NCBI GenBank assembly: GCA_963682025.1
Contig: OY821519.1
Location: 96,065,585 to 96,129,584, forward strand
Source: Cordilura impudica
Taxonomy: Eukaryota; Arthropoda; Insecta; Diptera; Scathophagidae
DNA length: 64,000 bases
Direction: 5' to 3'
Made by a program: the position numbers and the translations under genes. The notes under the pieces are model-generated. The model had not been told where the DNA came from. It saw only the letters and a list, made by a program, of their open reading frames with translations, and searched no databases. Positions 11,611 through 21,452 of this stretch are shown in pieces. How positions within the stretch are numbered: position 1 is the first letter of the stretch; every line of letters starts with the position of its first letter.

Positions 11611-13600
11611 TTAGACAGTTTGGTGGTATTCACCAAAACATTTGGTGTGCAAGTAAACATTACATTTTTTGCATGTAAAAATTTTTTGCATACTTTGCAG
11701 CGACAATATTTGTTTTGAGGGCTTTTTACCACAATATGGTTTTTTTCGTCGATCCGTGGGAAACCAGGAGGGTATTCTTTTTTATCTTCCATATCTTCGT
11801 TCATCATATTGGAAGTCAGTAGCTTGGTAGTAACAGCAGAACGAAACTCTAATTGAGTAAGTGGCTTTGTGTTTTCATGCTTTGCCAACATGCAATGCAT
11901 CTTCCAAGCATTGACCATTGCATTGCCGAGAGCGTTGGTCCATAGTGGCCACCACCACTTCTTTCCTCGTATGCATATTCGATAGTTGGTTGGCCACTGC
12001 GTTGTCGTGAAGGTCTACACCTCCCATACCTTGGTTATATTCACGAATCACTTTAGGTTGGGGAATCGCAACTGTTTTCCTTTGCTACGACAATATCTTC
12101 GAGCATTGAACAATGGCTCGACTGTAGAATTATTAGTAATGACATTCACAACTGCATTGTCATTCCAACGGATGACCAATATTTCTTGCTTAGCATCGAA
12201 TAATTGGTCAAATTCGCCACGTTCAGCCTTTTTTAAATTTGCTAATGGAATTTTCGCCATTCTGTTTTCACGTATTGTGCCAGTTGCAAAGAAACGGCGT
12301 TCATTCAGTAGACAAATAAGATGATAGGAGGAAAAAAATTGTCAAAGAAAATAATATGACAATCGGGATCAGATACATTTTCAAGCAAATTCAAAACCGT
12401 TTGAACGCCAAGACCGATATTTTTATCATGGGGAGTAGCCGAGCCACCGTATGGTATGGAAAAGAATAGATATACTTGCTCTGAACACAAGCACCATGAT
12501 TTGAATCCGAACCGAATCGGTTTTCCGCGAATAAGCATCTTGCACGAGTGTCTTCCAAAATAGGGTATCATCTGTTCATCTATAGATAAGATGTGGCTGA
12601 AAACTGCGAACTGCATAAATTTTTCATTGAGAGCATCAATAATCGGTCGGACTTTCGCAAAGCGATCTGCTACGTTCAGATTGTTGTTATCCGAGAGGTG
12701 GAGAAATCTTTTTATGACTTTGAATCGATTTCGGCTCATCGTTTGCTTCACCATAGGTACTCCCATGTCCTGCTGAACCGACCAATAATTATCGATGTGT
12801 GGCAGCGTGTGATACCCTGATAGGTACAATATACCAATGAAGCGCCGCATTTCATTTGGTGTCATGGTTGCATTATTTTGAGTGGCAGTGAAGTGATCCT
12901 CGATCAATGTTCCATCAAAATACAATGTCACAAAGTCAAAAACTAAAAATTAAGATTCTAAAACGACTAAGGCCCGGTTGTTCAATAGTCAAACAACTCA
13001 TGAATAAGCTATTTATCGAATAAATTTTTTTAAATTCTGTCAAATTCAATACAAATTTTACAAATTTATTCGCTAGAAATCTGAGGTTTGTTTGTCTATT
13101 GAACAACCGGGCCTAAATAATATTAAAAAAAATTGTTCACTTACCAATTTTTGCGCAAATTTCTTCCTTTTTCAAACCTTCCACATTGATTGGTGCTCTG
13201 GTGTAAGTAAAATCCCCAGGTTTCTGCCAATCAGGAACTTCAAAATCTGCCTGAATAAGGATGGATTAACAGCTTTTTTAGGTCTTCCACGTCTTTTTGC
13301 GGCTTTCGGTGTTGATGGTTGCGGCTCTTCAGTATCATTAGGTATTAAGTCATTGTCTCGAACGTACTGTAACTCCACTTCCCCTGTAATTTCATTCGCA
13401 CAATCATCATTGCCATCATTTAGAGCAATTTGATTATCGTCGATATCTTCTTCATCATTCACATAGTCTACTTTAGGTGGAATATACACGACATCAACAT
13501 CTTTTGAAATCATAATGGCTTGATCTTCCTCGTCATCCGAACACGGCTCGTTCAAAGCAGCCATGATTTCTACCATGGTTAACACTTTTCGAAAAGACAT
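11611..13600 (-). pseudogene. piggyBac transposase, frameshifted
   Basis: Starts at ATG 13600 with an acidic N-terminal region and a KRRGRPKKA AT-hook-like stretch. It frameshifts near 13250 into DFEVPDWQKPGDFTYT and reaches a consensus splice donor (GGTAAGTG, about 13143). The intron contains a MITE and ends at an AG near 12950, where the phase joins cleanly to FDFVTLYFDGTLIEDHF. The catalytic region is recognisable: D1 in SIDEQMIPYFG, D2 in IIFFDNFF, D3 in MGGVDLHDN. Further frameshifts lie near 12330, 12045 and 11960, and near 11650 before the C-terminal Cys/His finger (CKVCKK, KCNVYLHTKCFGEYHQTV). The enzyme would have excised and inserted the element at TTAA. At least four disruptions make this copy dead. 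Confidence 0.88.
12971..13113. mobile_element. PIF/Harbinger-like MITE, 143 bp, TAA duplication
   Basis: Ends GGCCCGGTTGTTCAATAG and its inverse, flanked by TAA at 12968-12970 and 13114-13116. A three-base TWA duplication with GG-rich ends is typical of PIF/Harbinger. It is inside the piggyBac transposase intron, so it is younger than that element. Confidence 0.85.
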
Positions 13601-14162
13601 TTTCTTTATATAAAACCACACCAAAATGCAATTATCTCACTTTTATATGCCACACACACGTCTGCTCTGCAGAAAAGAATAACAATTATGACAAAGCAAC
13701 AGCGAAAATAAAAAAAGAGTCGCAGAATTTTTCACAGCCTACTAGCAAAATGTCAAATTCAATTAAATATCTACTTGACGACTTCTGGCCAGTGGTCGAT
13801 TTTTCGACCACCAAAAATAACGCTCTTCTGTGAAGTAGAAAACTTTCAATATTGTTGTGGATATCAATTGATTATTGTTACTTGGTCTTTCCGCTTCCTC
13901 AACATGCAAAAATAAAATAAGTAATTTTAGTTTTAAGACTTTTTACTTAATTTTTAAAATTGGTCCAAAAAAAGTCCTTTCTTCTTCCTTTCACGAAAAT
14001 CTCCAAACTTTATTTTTTTACGAAAAGCTAAAATCAATGCGTTAACAAAAGATCAAAATTGTCTTATCCATCAACGGTTTAAACAAAACATATCTAACGT
14101 TTGAGTTACATCGCTTCAAAGTTGCTGGTCGAAAAATCGACCAGCGGCCGAAAATGGATTAA

Positions 14163-14782
14163 TATAAAGGGAGTAAAAATTCACCAGCATCTAAAGCAAA
14201 TAATGCTAAAATATGTAGTTGTTATTAAAAAAAAATTTAGCAAAAAAAATTGTATGTATTAATTTATTTAAAGAGAAAAACACAACAATAACGTTTGATG
14301 TTGTATTTTTTGTGTGTAATATTTACATATAGATACATACACATATTAAATAATACAATTAATTTACATATATTCTATATATGTATATCCATAATAACTG
14401 CATGTTAGAAATAGATCGGTATATTATTTTATTTACATAAAATTCTGCAATATTTTGTTGTGGGGAAAATACATTTCTTTTGCATTAACAGAGTGTCACT
14501 TCATTTTGCTCAGCGTGACTATGCCACAGTAGATGGCGCCATTTTTGTTCTAATTAGCCTTGCAATAGTTTTTTCTATTTTAACATGAATGTCAATATTT
14601 TCAAATAGATATCATACAGAACAATGTTAAGAGTATACACCGGCTGGTCTTTTATTTCATAACTTTTTCATTATTCTTTTACAAATATGAACATAAGTTT
14701 GACATATTAACTTTTTGTTGTCTTTACAAAACAGAGTTACCGAGTTCATCAATGAGTTTTTTGCTTTCAAAACAGTTCTACA
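14163..14782. other. AT-rich spacer without gene
   Basis: Low complexity with no recognised element or reading frame. Confidence 0.5.
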
Positions 14783-15727
14783 TCTATATATATAAAAATG
14801 TAGAGCATTGTGTTTGGCATTGATGTTCTCTGTAATGCCTGAACCGATTTCAATTCTGTAAACTTCTCATGAAAGGTGACGTCAATACCAAGGTTTTTAT
14901 GTATCCTTCCGGGAGGGGCAAAGAGAGGAAAAGTCTCCCCCTTTACGGATCTTCTAAACTACTTATCCGATTTCAAAATTTCTTTCACCAGTTGAATGCT
15001 TCGTTATCACTGAGTGCTATAGGCTATCCTTCCGGGAGGGGCAAAAAGAGGAAAAGTCTCCCCCTTTACGGATCTTCTAAACTACTTATCCGATTTCAAA
15101 ATTTCTTTCACCAGTTGAATGCTACGTTATCACTGAGTGCTATAGGCTATCCTTCCGGGAGGGGCAAAAAGAGGAAAAGTCTCCCCCTTTACGGATCTTC
15201 TAAACTACTTATCCGATTTCAAAATTTCTTTCACCAGTTGAATGCTACGTTATCACTGAGTGCTATAGGCTATCCTTCCGGGAGGGGCAAAAAGAGGAAA
15301 AGTCTCCCCCTTTACGGATCTTCTAAACTACTTATCCGATTTCAACATTTCTTTCACCTGTTGAAAGCTACGTTATCACTGAGTGCTATAGGCTATCCTA
15401 CCGGGAGGGACAAAAAGGGTAAAAGTCTCCTGGGTTTCCTCTCAGCAAACTCAATTTTTAAAAACACGAAATTAAATTTTGATTTATTTAATTTCAAACG
15501 AATAAAATCTCTCATTTGAATTAATAGATATTGGAAAAAGTGGTAGTCAGTCTACAATTTCTAACAATTTTCCAAATACATTGTGTATCAATTTATTCCA
15601 GTAAAAACATGCCTTTCCGAATACATAACATCAAAGTCCAGTAAAGGGGCATTTTTAATATAATATACTGTACAAACGAATAAATGTAACTTAAATGTCC
15701 GCTAACGAAGTAGTGGGTATTAGCTAG
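14783..15727 (+). mobile_element. Non-autonomous Helitron, 945 bp
   Basis: Begins TCTATATATATAAAAATG after an A (14782). It ends with a hairpin region (CCGCTAACGAAGTAGTGGGT) and CTAG followed by T (15728). TC start, hairpin, CTAG and A/T insertion site all fit Helitrons. The interior is dominated by a 123-bp tandem repeat and carries no Rep/helicase. Confidence 0.8.
14902..15440 (+). repeat. 123-bp tandem repeat, about 4.4 copies
   Basis: Unit starts at 14902, 15025, 15148, 15271 and 15394 are exactly 123 bp apart. The unit runs from TATCCTTCCGGGAGGGGC to GAGTGCTATAGGC. Because 123 is divisible by 3, a frame of 216 codons stays open through it, but the 'protein' is only the repeat read in frame. 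The fifth copy is diverged and truncated. Confidence 0.92.
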
Positions 15728-15728
15728 T

Positions 15729-17200
15729 AGTTATATAGAATTATTATTCTGCTTTACCTACAAAATATCTGATTGCAATTACATCTAATTTTTAAAAATT
15801 GTTTATAATTACTGAAGCATTATTATTCACATAAATACAAAATTGCACTTTTTAAATTTTCAATTCAAATTTTAGAAAATATCAATTCTAAAAACTGGAA
15901 TTAAAATTTCCAATTATAAATTAGAAAATATTAATTAAATTTCAGAAAATCATATCAAAACGTCAGAAATAATAATTTTAAATTTAGAAGACATCAATTG
16001 CATCAAATTCAAAAAAAAAAAAACACCAAATATGTTTACAATTAAAAAATGTTTACATTTAAAAAAAATATTGGCATTCAGGAGAAATAAATAGCTCTTC
16101 AGTAACTTCTTTTAACGATAGTCGAATCGTTAAAAAAATAAAAGCAAAATTATCAGTAAAATTTTTAAACGATATTCGCAATTGTTAAAATTAGCTAAAC
16201 GACAACCATTTTTGTGTTGTTTATTCAATCGATAAAAACTTAAATTTTTAGGTGGAAATGTCGTCATACATAAATAAAAATCATAAAATAGTGAAAATAT
16301 TTTGCTTTAATTAAAAAACTTTTTTATATAAATAAAAAAAATTAAATAGCATATTCAATTCATTATTTCTTTTTCAAATAAATAAACAGAAATATTAGTA
16401 AAAAAAATAAAGATATTAAACATAAACATAAAATCATCCTGTCAAACACGAAGTAATTTGTTTTTTTCTTTCTATTCTTCTTTGTGTTTTTCGCTTATTT
16501 TGACAGAGATGCCACTCGTTTACAATTTAAATAAATAGAAAAATAGATTTGTCGACTGTCGTTAAGATGTATGTACTTAGTGAATCACTTAATCATTAAT
16601 GCAAACAACAATAGCTGTCGATATATTTTGCGATTGTCGGATCGTTGAAATTTACAGAATCGGACTACAGAAAACATTAATTTAAATTCAATGAATTTTA
16701 GAAAACCTCAAATGATATTTAAGAATTGCGAACATAAAAACTGTTACATTAATAAACGCAATTTGATGAGAATGTTATTTATATATAAATTTTCAAAATT
16801 TTTTTTGGATGAATATTTTAAGATTTTCAGAAAATAGAGATAACAAATTATTTTATTTTAAATGTTTGGAACATTTGGTTTTTGCGTTTGGCATCCCTAA
16901 TTTAATTATTTATTATTATAAATTTATTCTCTATGTTTTTCAAATATGGCAATATTTTAATAAAAAAGTTGAGAGAGCTTTTTTTTGGTTATTATTTTGT
17001 TACTCCATCCGACCTATATGGCCGCAATGAAAAAATATTTCGCCAGTTAAAAGAAACTATACAGTCATCTCCAATTAGCACGATTTAATGCATATAGCCA
17101 CCTTACACAACCATTACCTTTGCAGTGAAGGTTAGGGCGAGCTATTTAATTAGCAAAAACTAAATTAAACGAGAAGTTGTGTCATATAACCGGAAACGCA
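15729..17200. other. AT-rich spacer without gene
   Basis: Contains several short cruciform-like stretches (TTAACGATAGTCGAATCGTTAA near 16113 and related blocks near 16550 and 16630), but no boundaries were found. The 73-codon frame at 16809 has no family resemblance. Confidence 0.45.
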
Positions 17201-17320
17201 TGCATATTTATCCAATATTTTGTTTACATATATTATCAATACTCAAACCGAGGTGGAGGATATCAAAGATTCGGCACAGCCGAATTTAACACTCTTACTT
17301 GTTATAAGAGGGATAGGCCA
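17201..17320 (-). repeat. 5' end fragment of a dispersed repeat (TTCGGC-TGT-GCCGAA hairpin)
   Basis: On the minus strand it reads CAAGTAAGAGTGTTAAATT followed by the hairpin TTCGGCTGTGCCGAA. The same start occurs on the + strand at 48608, just before the large heptamer satellite. Confidence 0.65.
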
Positions 17321-17820
17321 AAAAATGACAATCTTTAGTAGAGGTATTTCCTTTTCTCAAAAAAAAAAAAATAAACAAAATTTAAAAAAAAAAATTATGC
17401 AGTATTAATTTTTTGGTAAATAGAAGTGACGATCGGATTTCAGCTTTATGACTAAAATGGTCATACACTAAAATGGTCATAATTCCATAGTGACAGACAT
17501 GACATTCAGGAATCTCTTTAATCCAATATTAAACAGTAAAAGTTTCATTGTTCATAAAAATATACAAAATTATGCAGACGGACCTGAACAACATATTTAT
17601 CATTAGAAAAAATGAGAAAGTATTATTGTTATTAATAATACGGGGAGCAAAAAGCAGTCGTGACAACAAACAGATATCAGATGTTTGTAAAACTCAGAAA
17701 AGTTCTGAAGTTATTTTATTACAAATAAGAAACAGTTGCTTATAGTTAACGTATAAGAGCTAGTTTATTAACAAAGCATATAAAAAACATGAACTCTAAA
17801 ATAAATTATAGTAAAAAGAA
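17321..17820. other. AT-rich spacer without gene
   Basis: Two short frames without family resemblance. A small direct repeat (ACTAAAATGGTCATA) lies near 17452-17480. Confidence 0.45.
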
Positions 17821-20216
17821 GTATTTTTGATGTGTAAACATCTATACGCGCAGGGGGGTAAATTTCTATTTCACAATACAATCACAAAATCAGCGTAACT
17901 CATATCGGTGTGAGTTGAAGCAGATAACGCTGTGTGACTTATGATTGTATTGGTGAAAAAAATATGATATGTTCTTTTCAAAACATTTTCCAATTGTCTT
18001 TCAAAAAACATCAATCGTATTTCAGAAAGCATCAATTGTATTTTAGAAACCATCAATATAATTTCAGAAAACATCATTTGAATTTCAGAAAACATAAATA
18101 GAATTTCAGAAAACATCAATATAATTTCAGAAAACATCATTCGAGTTTCAGAAAACATCAATTGAATTTCAGAAAGCATCAATAGAATTTCAGAAATCAT
18201 CAATTGAATTGAATTTCAGAAAACATAAATAGAATTTCAGAAAGCATCAATATAATTTCAGAAAACATCATTCGAGTTTCAGAAAACATCAATTAAATTT
18301 CAGAAAACATCAACAGAATTTCAGAAAACATCAATTGTATTTTAGAAACCATCAATATAATTTCAGAAAACATCATTTGAATTTCAGAAAACATAAATAG
18401 AATTTCAGAAAACATCAATATAATTTCAGAAAACATCATTCGAGTTTCAGAAAACATCAATTGAATTTCAGAAAGCATCAATAGAATTTCAGAAATCATC
18501 AATTGTATTTCAGAAACCATCAATATAATTTCAGAAAACATCAATTGAATTTCAGAAAGCATCAATAGAATTTCAGAAAACATCAATTGAATTTCAGAAA
18601 GCATCAATAGAATTTCAGAAAACATCATTTGAATTTCAGAAAACATAAATAGAATTTCAGAAAACATCAATTGTATTTCATAAACCATCAATATAATTTC
18701 AGAAAACATCAATTGTATTTCAGAAAACATCAATAGAATTTCAGAAAGCATAAACTGTATTTCAGAAAACATCATTCGAGTTTCAGAAAATATCATTTGA
18801 ATTTCAGAAACCATAAATAGAATTTCAGAAAACATCAATATAATTTCAGAAAACATCATTCGAGTTTCAGAAAACATCAATTGAATTTCAGAAAACATCA
18901 ATAGAATTTCAGAAAACATTAATATAATTTCAAAAAACATCATTTGAGTTTCAGAAATCATCATTTTAATTTCAGAAAACATAAATAGAATTTCAGAAAA
19001 TATCAATATAATTTCAGAAAACATCATTCGAGTTTCAGAAAACATCAATTGAATTTCAGAAAACATCAATAGAATTTCAGAAAACATCAATTGTATTTCA
19101 GAAAACATCAATTGTATTTCAGAAAACATCAATTGAATTTCAGAAAACATAAATAGAATTTCAGAAAACATCAATATAATTTCAGAAAACATCAATTGTA
19201 TTTCAGAAAACATCAATTGTATTTCAGAAAACATCAATTGAATTTCAGAAAACATAAATAGAATTTCAGAAAACATCATTCGAGTTTCAGAAAACATCAA
19301 TTGTATTTCAGAAAACATCATTTGAATTTCAGAAACCATAAATAGAATTTCAGAAAACATCAATTGAATTTCAGAAAACATCAATAGAATTTCAGAAAAC
19401 ATCAATCGTATTTCAGAAAACATCAATTGTATTTCAGAAAACATCATTTGAATTTCAGAAAACATAAATAGAATTTCAGAAAACATCAATAGAATTTCAG
19501 AAAACATCAATTGTATTTCAGAAAACATCAATTGTATTTCAGAAAACATCAATTGAATTTCAGAAAACATAAATAGAATTTCAGAAAACATCATTCGAGT
19601 CTCAGAAAACATCAATTGAATTTCAGAAAACATCAATAGAATTTCAGAAAACATCAACTGTATTTCAGAAAACATCAAATGTATTTCAGAAAACATCATT
19701 TGAATTTCAGAAAACATCAATATAATTTTAGAAAACATCATTCGAGTTTCAGAAAACATCATTTGAATTTCAAAAAACATAAATAGAATTTCAGAAAACA
19801 TCATTCGAGTCTCAGAAAACATCAATTGAATTTCAGAAAACATCAATAGAATTTCAGAAAACATCAACTGTATTTCAGAAAACATCAAATGTATTTCAGA
19901 AAACATCATTTGAATTTCAGAAAACATAAATAGAATTTCAGAAAATATCAATTGAATTTCAAAAAGCATTATTTGAATTGCTAAGATCATTAATTGTATT
20001 TCAGAAAACATCAATAGAATTTCAAAAAGCATCATTTGAATTGCTGAAAACATTAATTGTATTTCAGAAAACATCAATTGAATTTCAGAAAACCTCAATT
20101 CAATCTCAGCATAATCGACTTATTTTTTATGCACTGGAAAATATGATGTTGATGTTTTCTTTAATTATTAGATGTTTACACATCTCCCTTGTGATCGAAC
20201 TCACATGATTTTTTTA
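17821..20216 (+). mobile_element. Minisatellite-bearing element, copy 1 (Helentron/DINE-like layout)
   Basis: The unique left end (about 150 bp, 17821-17970) and right end (about 20161-20216) are nearly the same as at 59672-59815 and 61870-61936. The left end carries GATGTGTAAACATC and the right end its exact inverse GATGTTTACACATC. After the latter comes a short hairpin (TGTGA, 6-base loop, TCACA) and a T-run end. The left unique block can fold on itself (TTTCACAATACAATCA with TGATTGTATTGGTGAAA). Subterminal inverted repeats, a central tandem array and a 3' hairpin are the layout of Helentron-associated/DINE elements. Calling it one is inference; that the two copies are one family is seen directly. 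Confidence 0.7.
17985..20108. repeat. 21-bp minisatellite, ~100 units
   Basis: The unit is TTTCAGAAAACATCAATAGAA with variants (ATTGAA, ATTGTA, ATATAA, TTCGAG in the last third). A higher-order repeat of 210 bp (10 units) is visible: the rare variant TCATTCGAGTCTCAG occurs at 19591 and 19801 with matching neighbours. The 601-codon minus-strand frame (18293-20098) is the array read as seven-residue MFSEIQL repeats and is not a gene. Confidence 0.93.
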
Positions 20217-20529
20217 ATATGACAGACATGACACTGCAAAATTCAAAATAACTCAACTTTCTTACTGGAAAAATAGGGGGCTATAAAAATATTCAAAAAT
20301 ACATGTAACTGTAACTGTCATATTTTCATTCCACTTGAAGCTTTTTCTTTGAAATGGTATCAATAAATATTATTTAGATTAAAATTTTATTATTGGACCT
20401 TACGACAATTTTCGCCGGTCCGACAAAATATGAATGCTGCATTTTTAGCCTTCTGACAAGCCACATAAAATTTGAAAGTATAAAGTGATGTTATTATACC
20501 AGCATCTCTTTTTGAACTCTTTCTTTTAA
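20217..20529. other. Spacer without gene
   Basis: AT-rich DNA; nothing recognised. Confidence 0.4.
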
Positions 20530-21005
20530 CTCATACTATCTGTCTGTCTGTATGTCTGTCTGTCGTGCGTCAACCCCATTTCCCCTCATCCAATTGATCT
20601 TGTTGTGACTACAGATTAATGTTGGGGTAGTCACGCACAGTCACGCATAGTCACGCACAGTCACGGAGCGATCTAAATGTCATTTTCCCTCATCCAATCG
20701 ATTTGAAACTTGATCTATGCAACTGCTGTGAAAAAAAATAGTCACGCAAATCACGGAGTGATTTAAAACCCATTTCCTCATATTCGATCGATCTGAAACT
20801 TGGTCGACTTGCTGTGAATAAGGATTAACTTTGACATAATCACGCACAGTCACGCATAGTCGCGCACAGTCACGGATAGATTAAAACCTCACTTCCCCTC
20901 ATTCGATCGATCTGAAACTTTATCCATAGACTTGTTGTGGCCAGAGTTTAATTTTAAGATAGTCAAGCAAAGTTACACACAGTCACGGAAAGAAAGAGTT
21001 TTAAT
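20530..21005 (+). repeat. Four irregular ~90-120-bp tandem units with 'cacgcacagt' sub-repeats
   Basis: Each unit has CCTCAT.CGATCGATCTGAAACT, CTTGTTGTGA and a run of AGTCACGCACAGTCACGCAT steps. Unit starts near 20587, 20691, 20779 and 20900. The same family in reverse orientation is at 43790-44085. No coding potential. Confidence 0.75.
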
Positions 21006-21169
21006 AAAAACTTTATTTTTATGGGCTAGAGTATTATACCCTTTAACACTATGTAGTCAGGATATAATGACTTTGTGCTGATGTTTGTAACAGCCAAAAA
21101 TATTTGACCAGACTCATCTTTTATTATACCGCTTGACTCAGAATCACGTTCTGATTCAATTTAGCGACG

Positions 21170-21207
21170 CACAGTGGCACCATTTGAGTTTTTTCGTTGC
21201 AAAAATC
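21170..21207 (+). other. Transib left end: RSS-like heptamer, 22-bp spacer, nonamer
   Basis: CACAGTG (21170-21176) equals the consensus V(D)J heptamer. GCAAAAATC (21199-21207) matches 7 of 9 positions of the nonamer ACAAAAACC. The spacer is 22 bp. Confidence 0.8.
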
Positions 21208-21452
21208 ATATCTTTTGAACCGAACAACATAATTGAATAGTTTAAACAGCATATGATAGATAACTGTTCAGCCTATGAAATGAACGTTTGGAAAGGGTGC
21301 TACGCTTTGTAGGGGCCTACTTATGGGTTATCAAAGTTAAAATTTGTAGAAAAATCAATTTTATGGTAACTAAAAAAAATTATTTTTACATTTTTAGATT
21401 GTTTTTATTTTTTTTCTTTAGGGTTTTATATTTTAAATTATTACATAACAAA

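Larger units (their letters stand above)
11178..14158 (-). mobile_element. Full-length piggyBac element (2981 bp), inactive
   Basis: Target duplications TTAA lie at 11174-11177 and 14159-14162. The terminal repeats are CCCATTATCGGCCGCT and, inverted, TCCATTTTCGGCCGCT. Subterminal inverted copies of a palindrome-bearing block sit at 11309-11341 and 13779-13812 (core GGTCGAAAAATCGACC with GGCCAGAAGTC). The same palindrome recurs near the right end (about 14127-14143). A broken transposase gene on the minus strand fills the interior, and a MITE has landed in its intron. Ends, duplication and protein agree on the piggyBac superfamily. Confidence 0.92.

Noticed and set aside
12591..12820. Plus-strand frames opposite the piggyBac gene
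   Set aside because: Shadows of the minus-strand transposase frame.
14869..15519. 216-codon frame with basic repeats
   Set aside because: Product of the 123-bp tandem repeat inside a Helitron. No family and no evidence of coding constraint.
18293..20098. 601-codon open frame on the minus strand
   Set aside because: It is a 21-bp minisatellite; a period divisible by 3 with no stop keeps the frame open. Sequence is MFSEIQL-type repeats only.
17985..20108. CRISPR-like array
   Set aside because: Repeats are contiguous with no unique spacers, and the DNA is animal nuclear.
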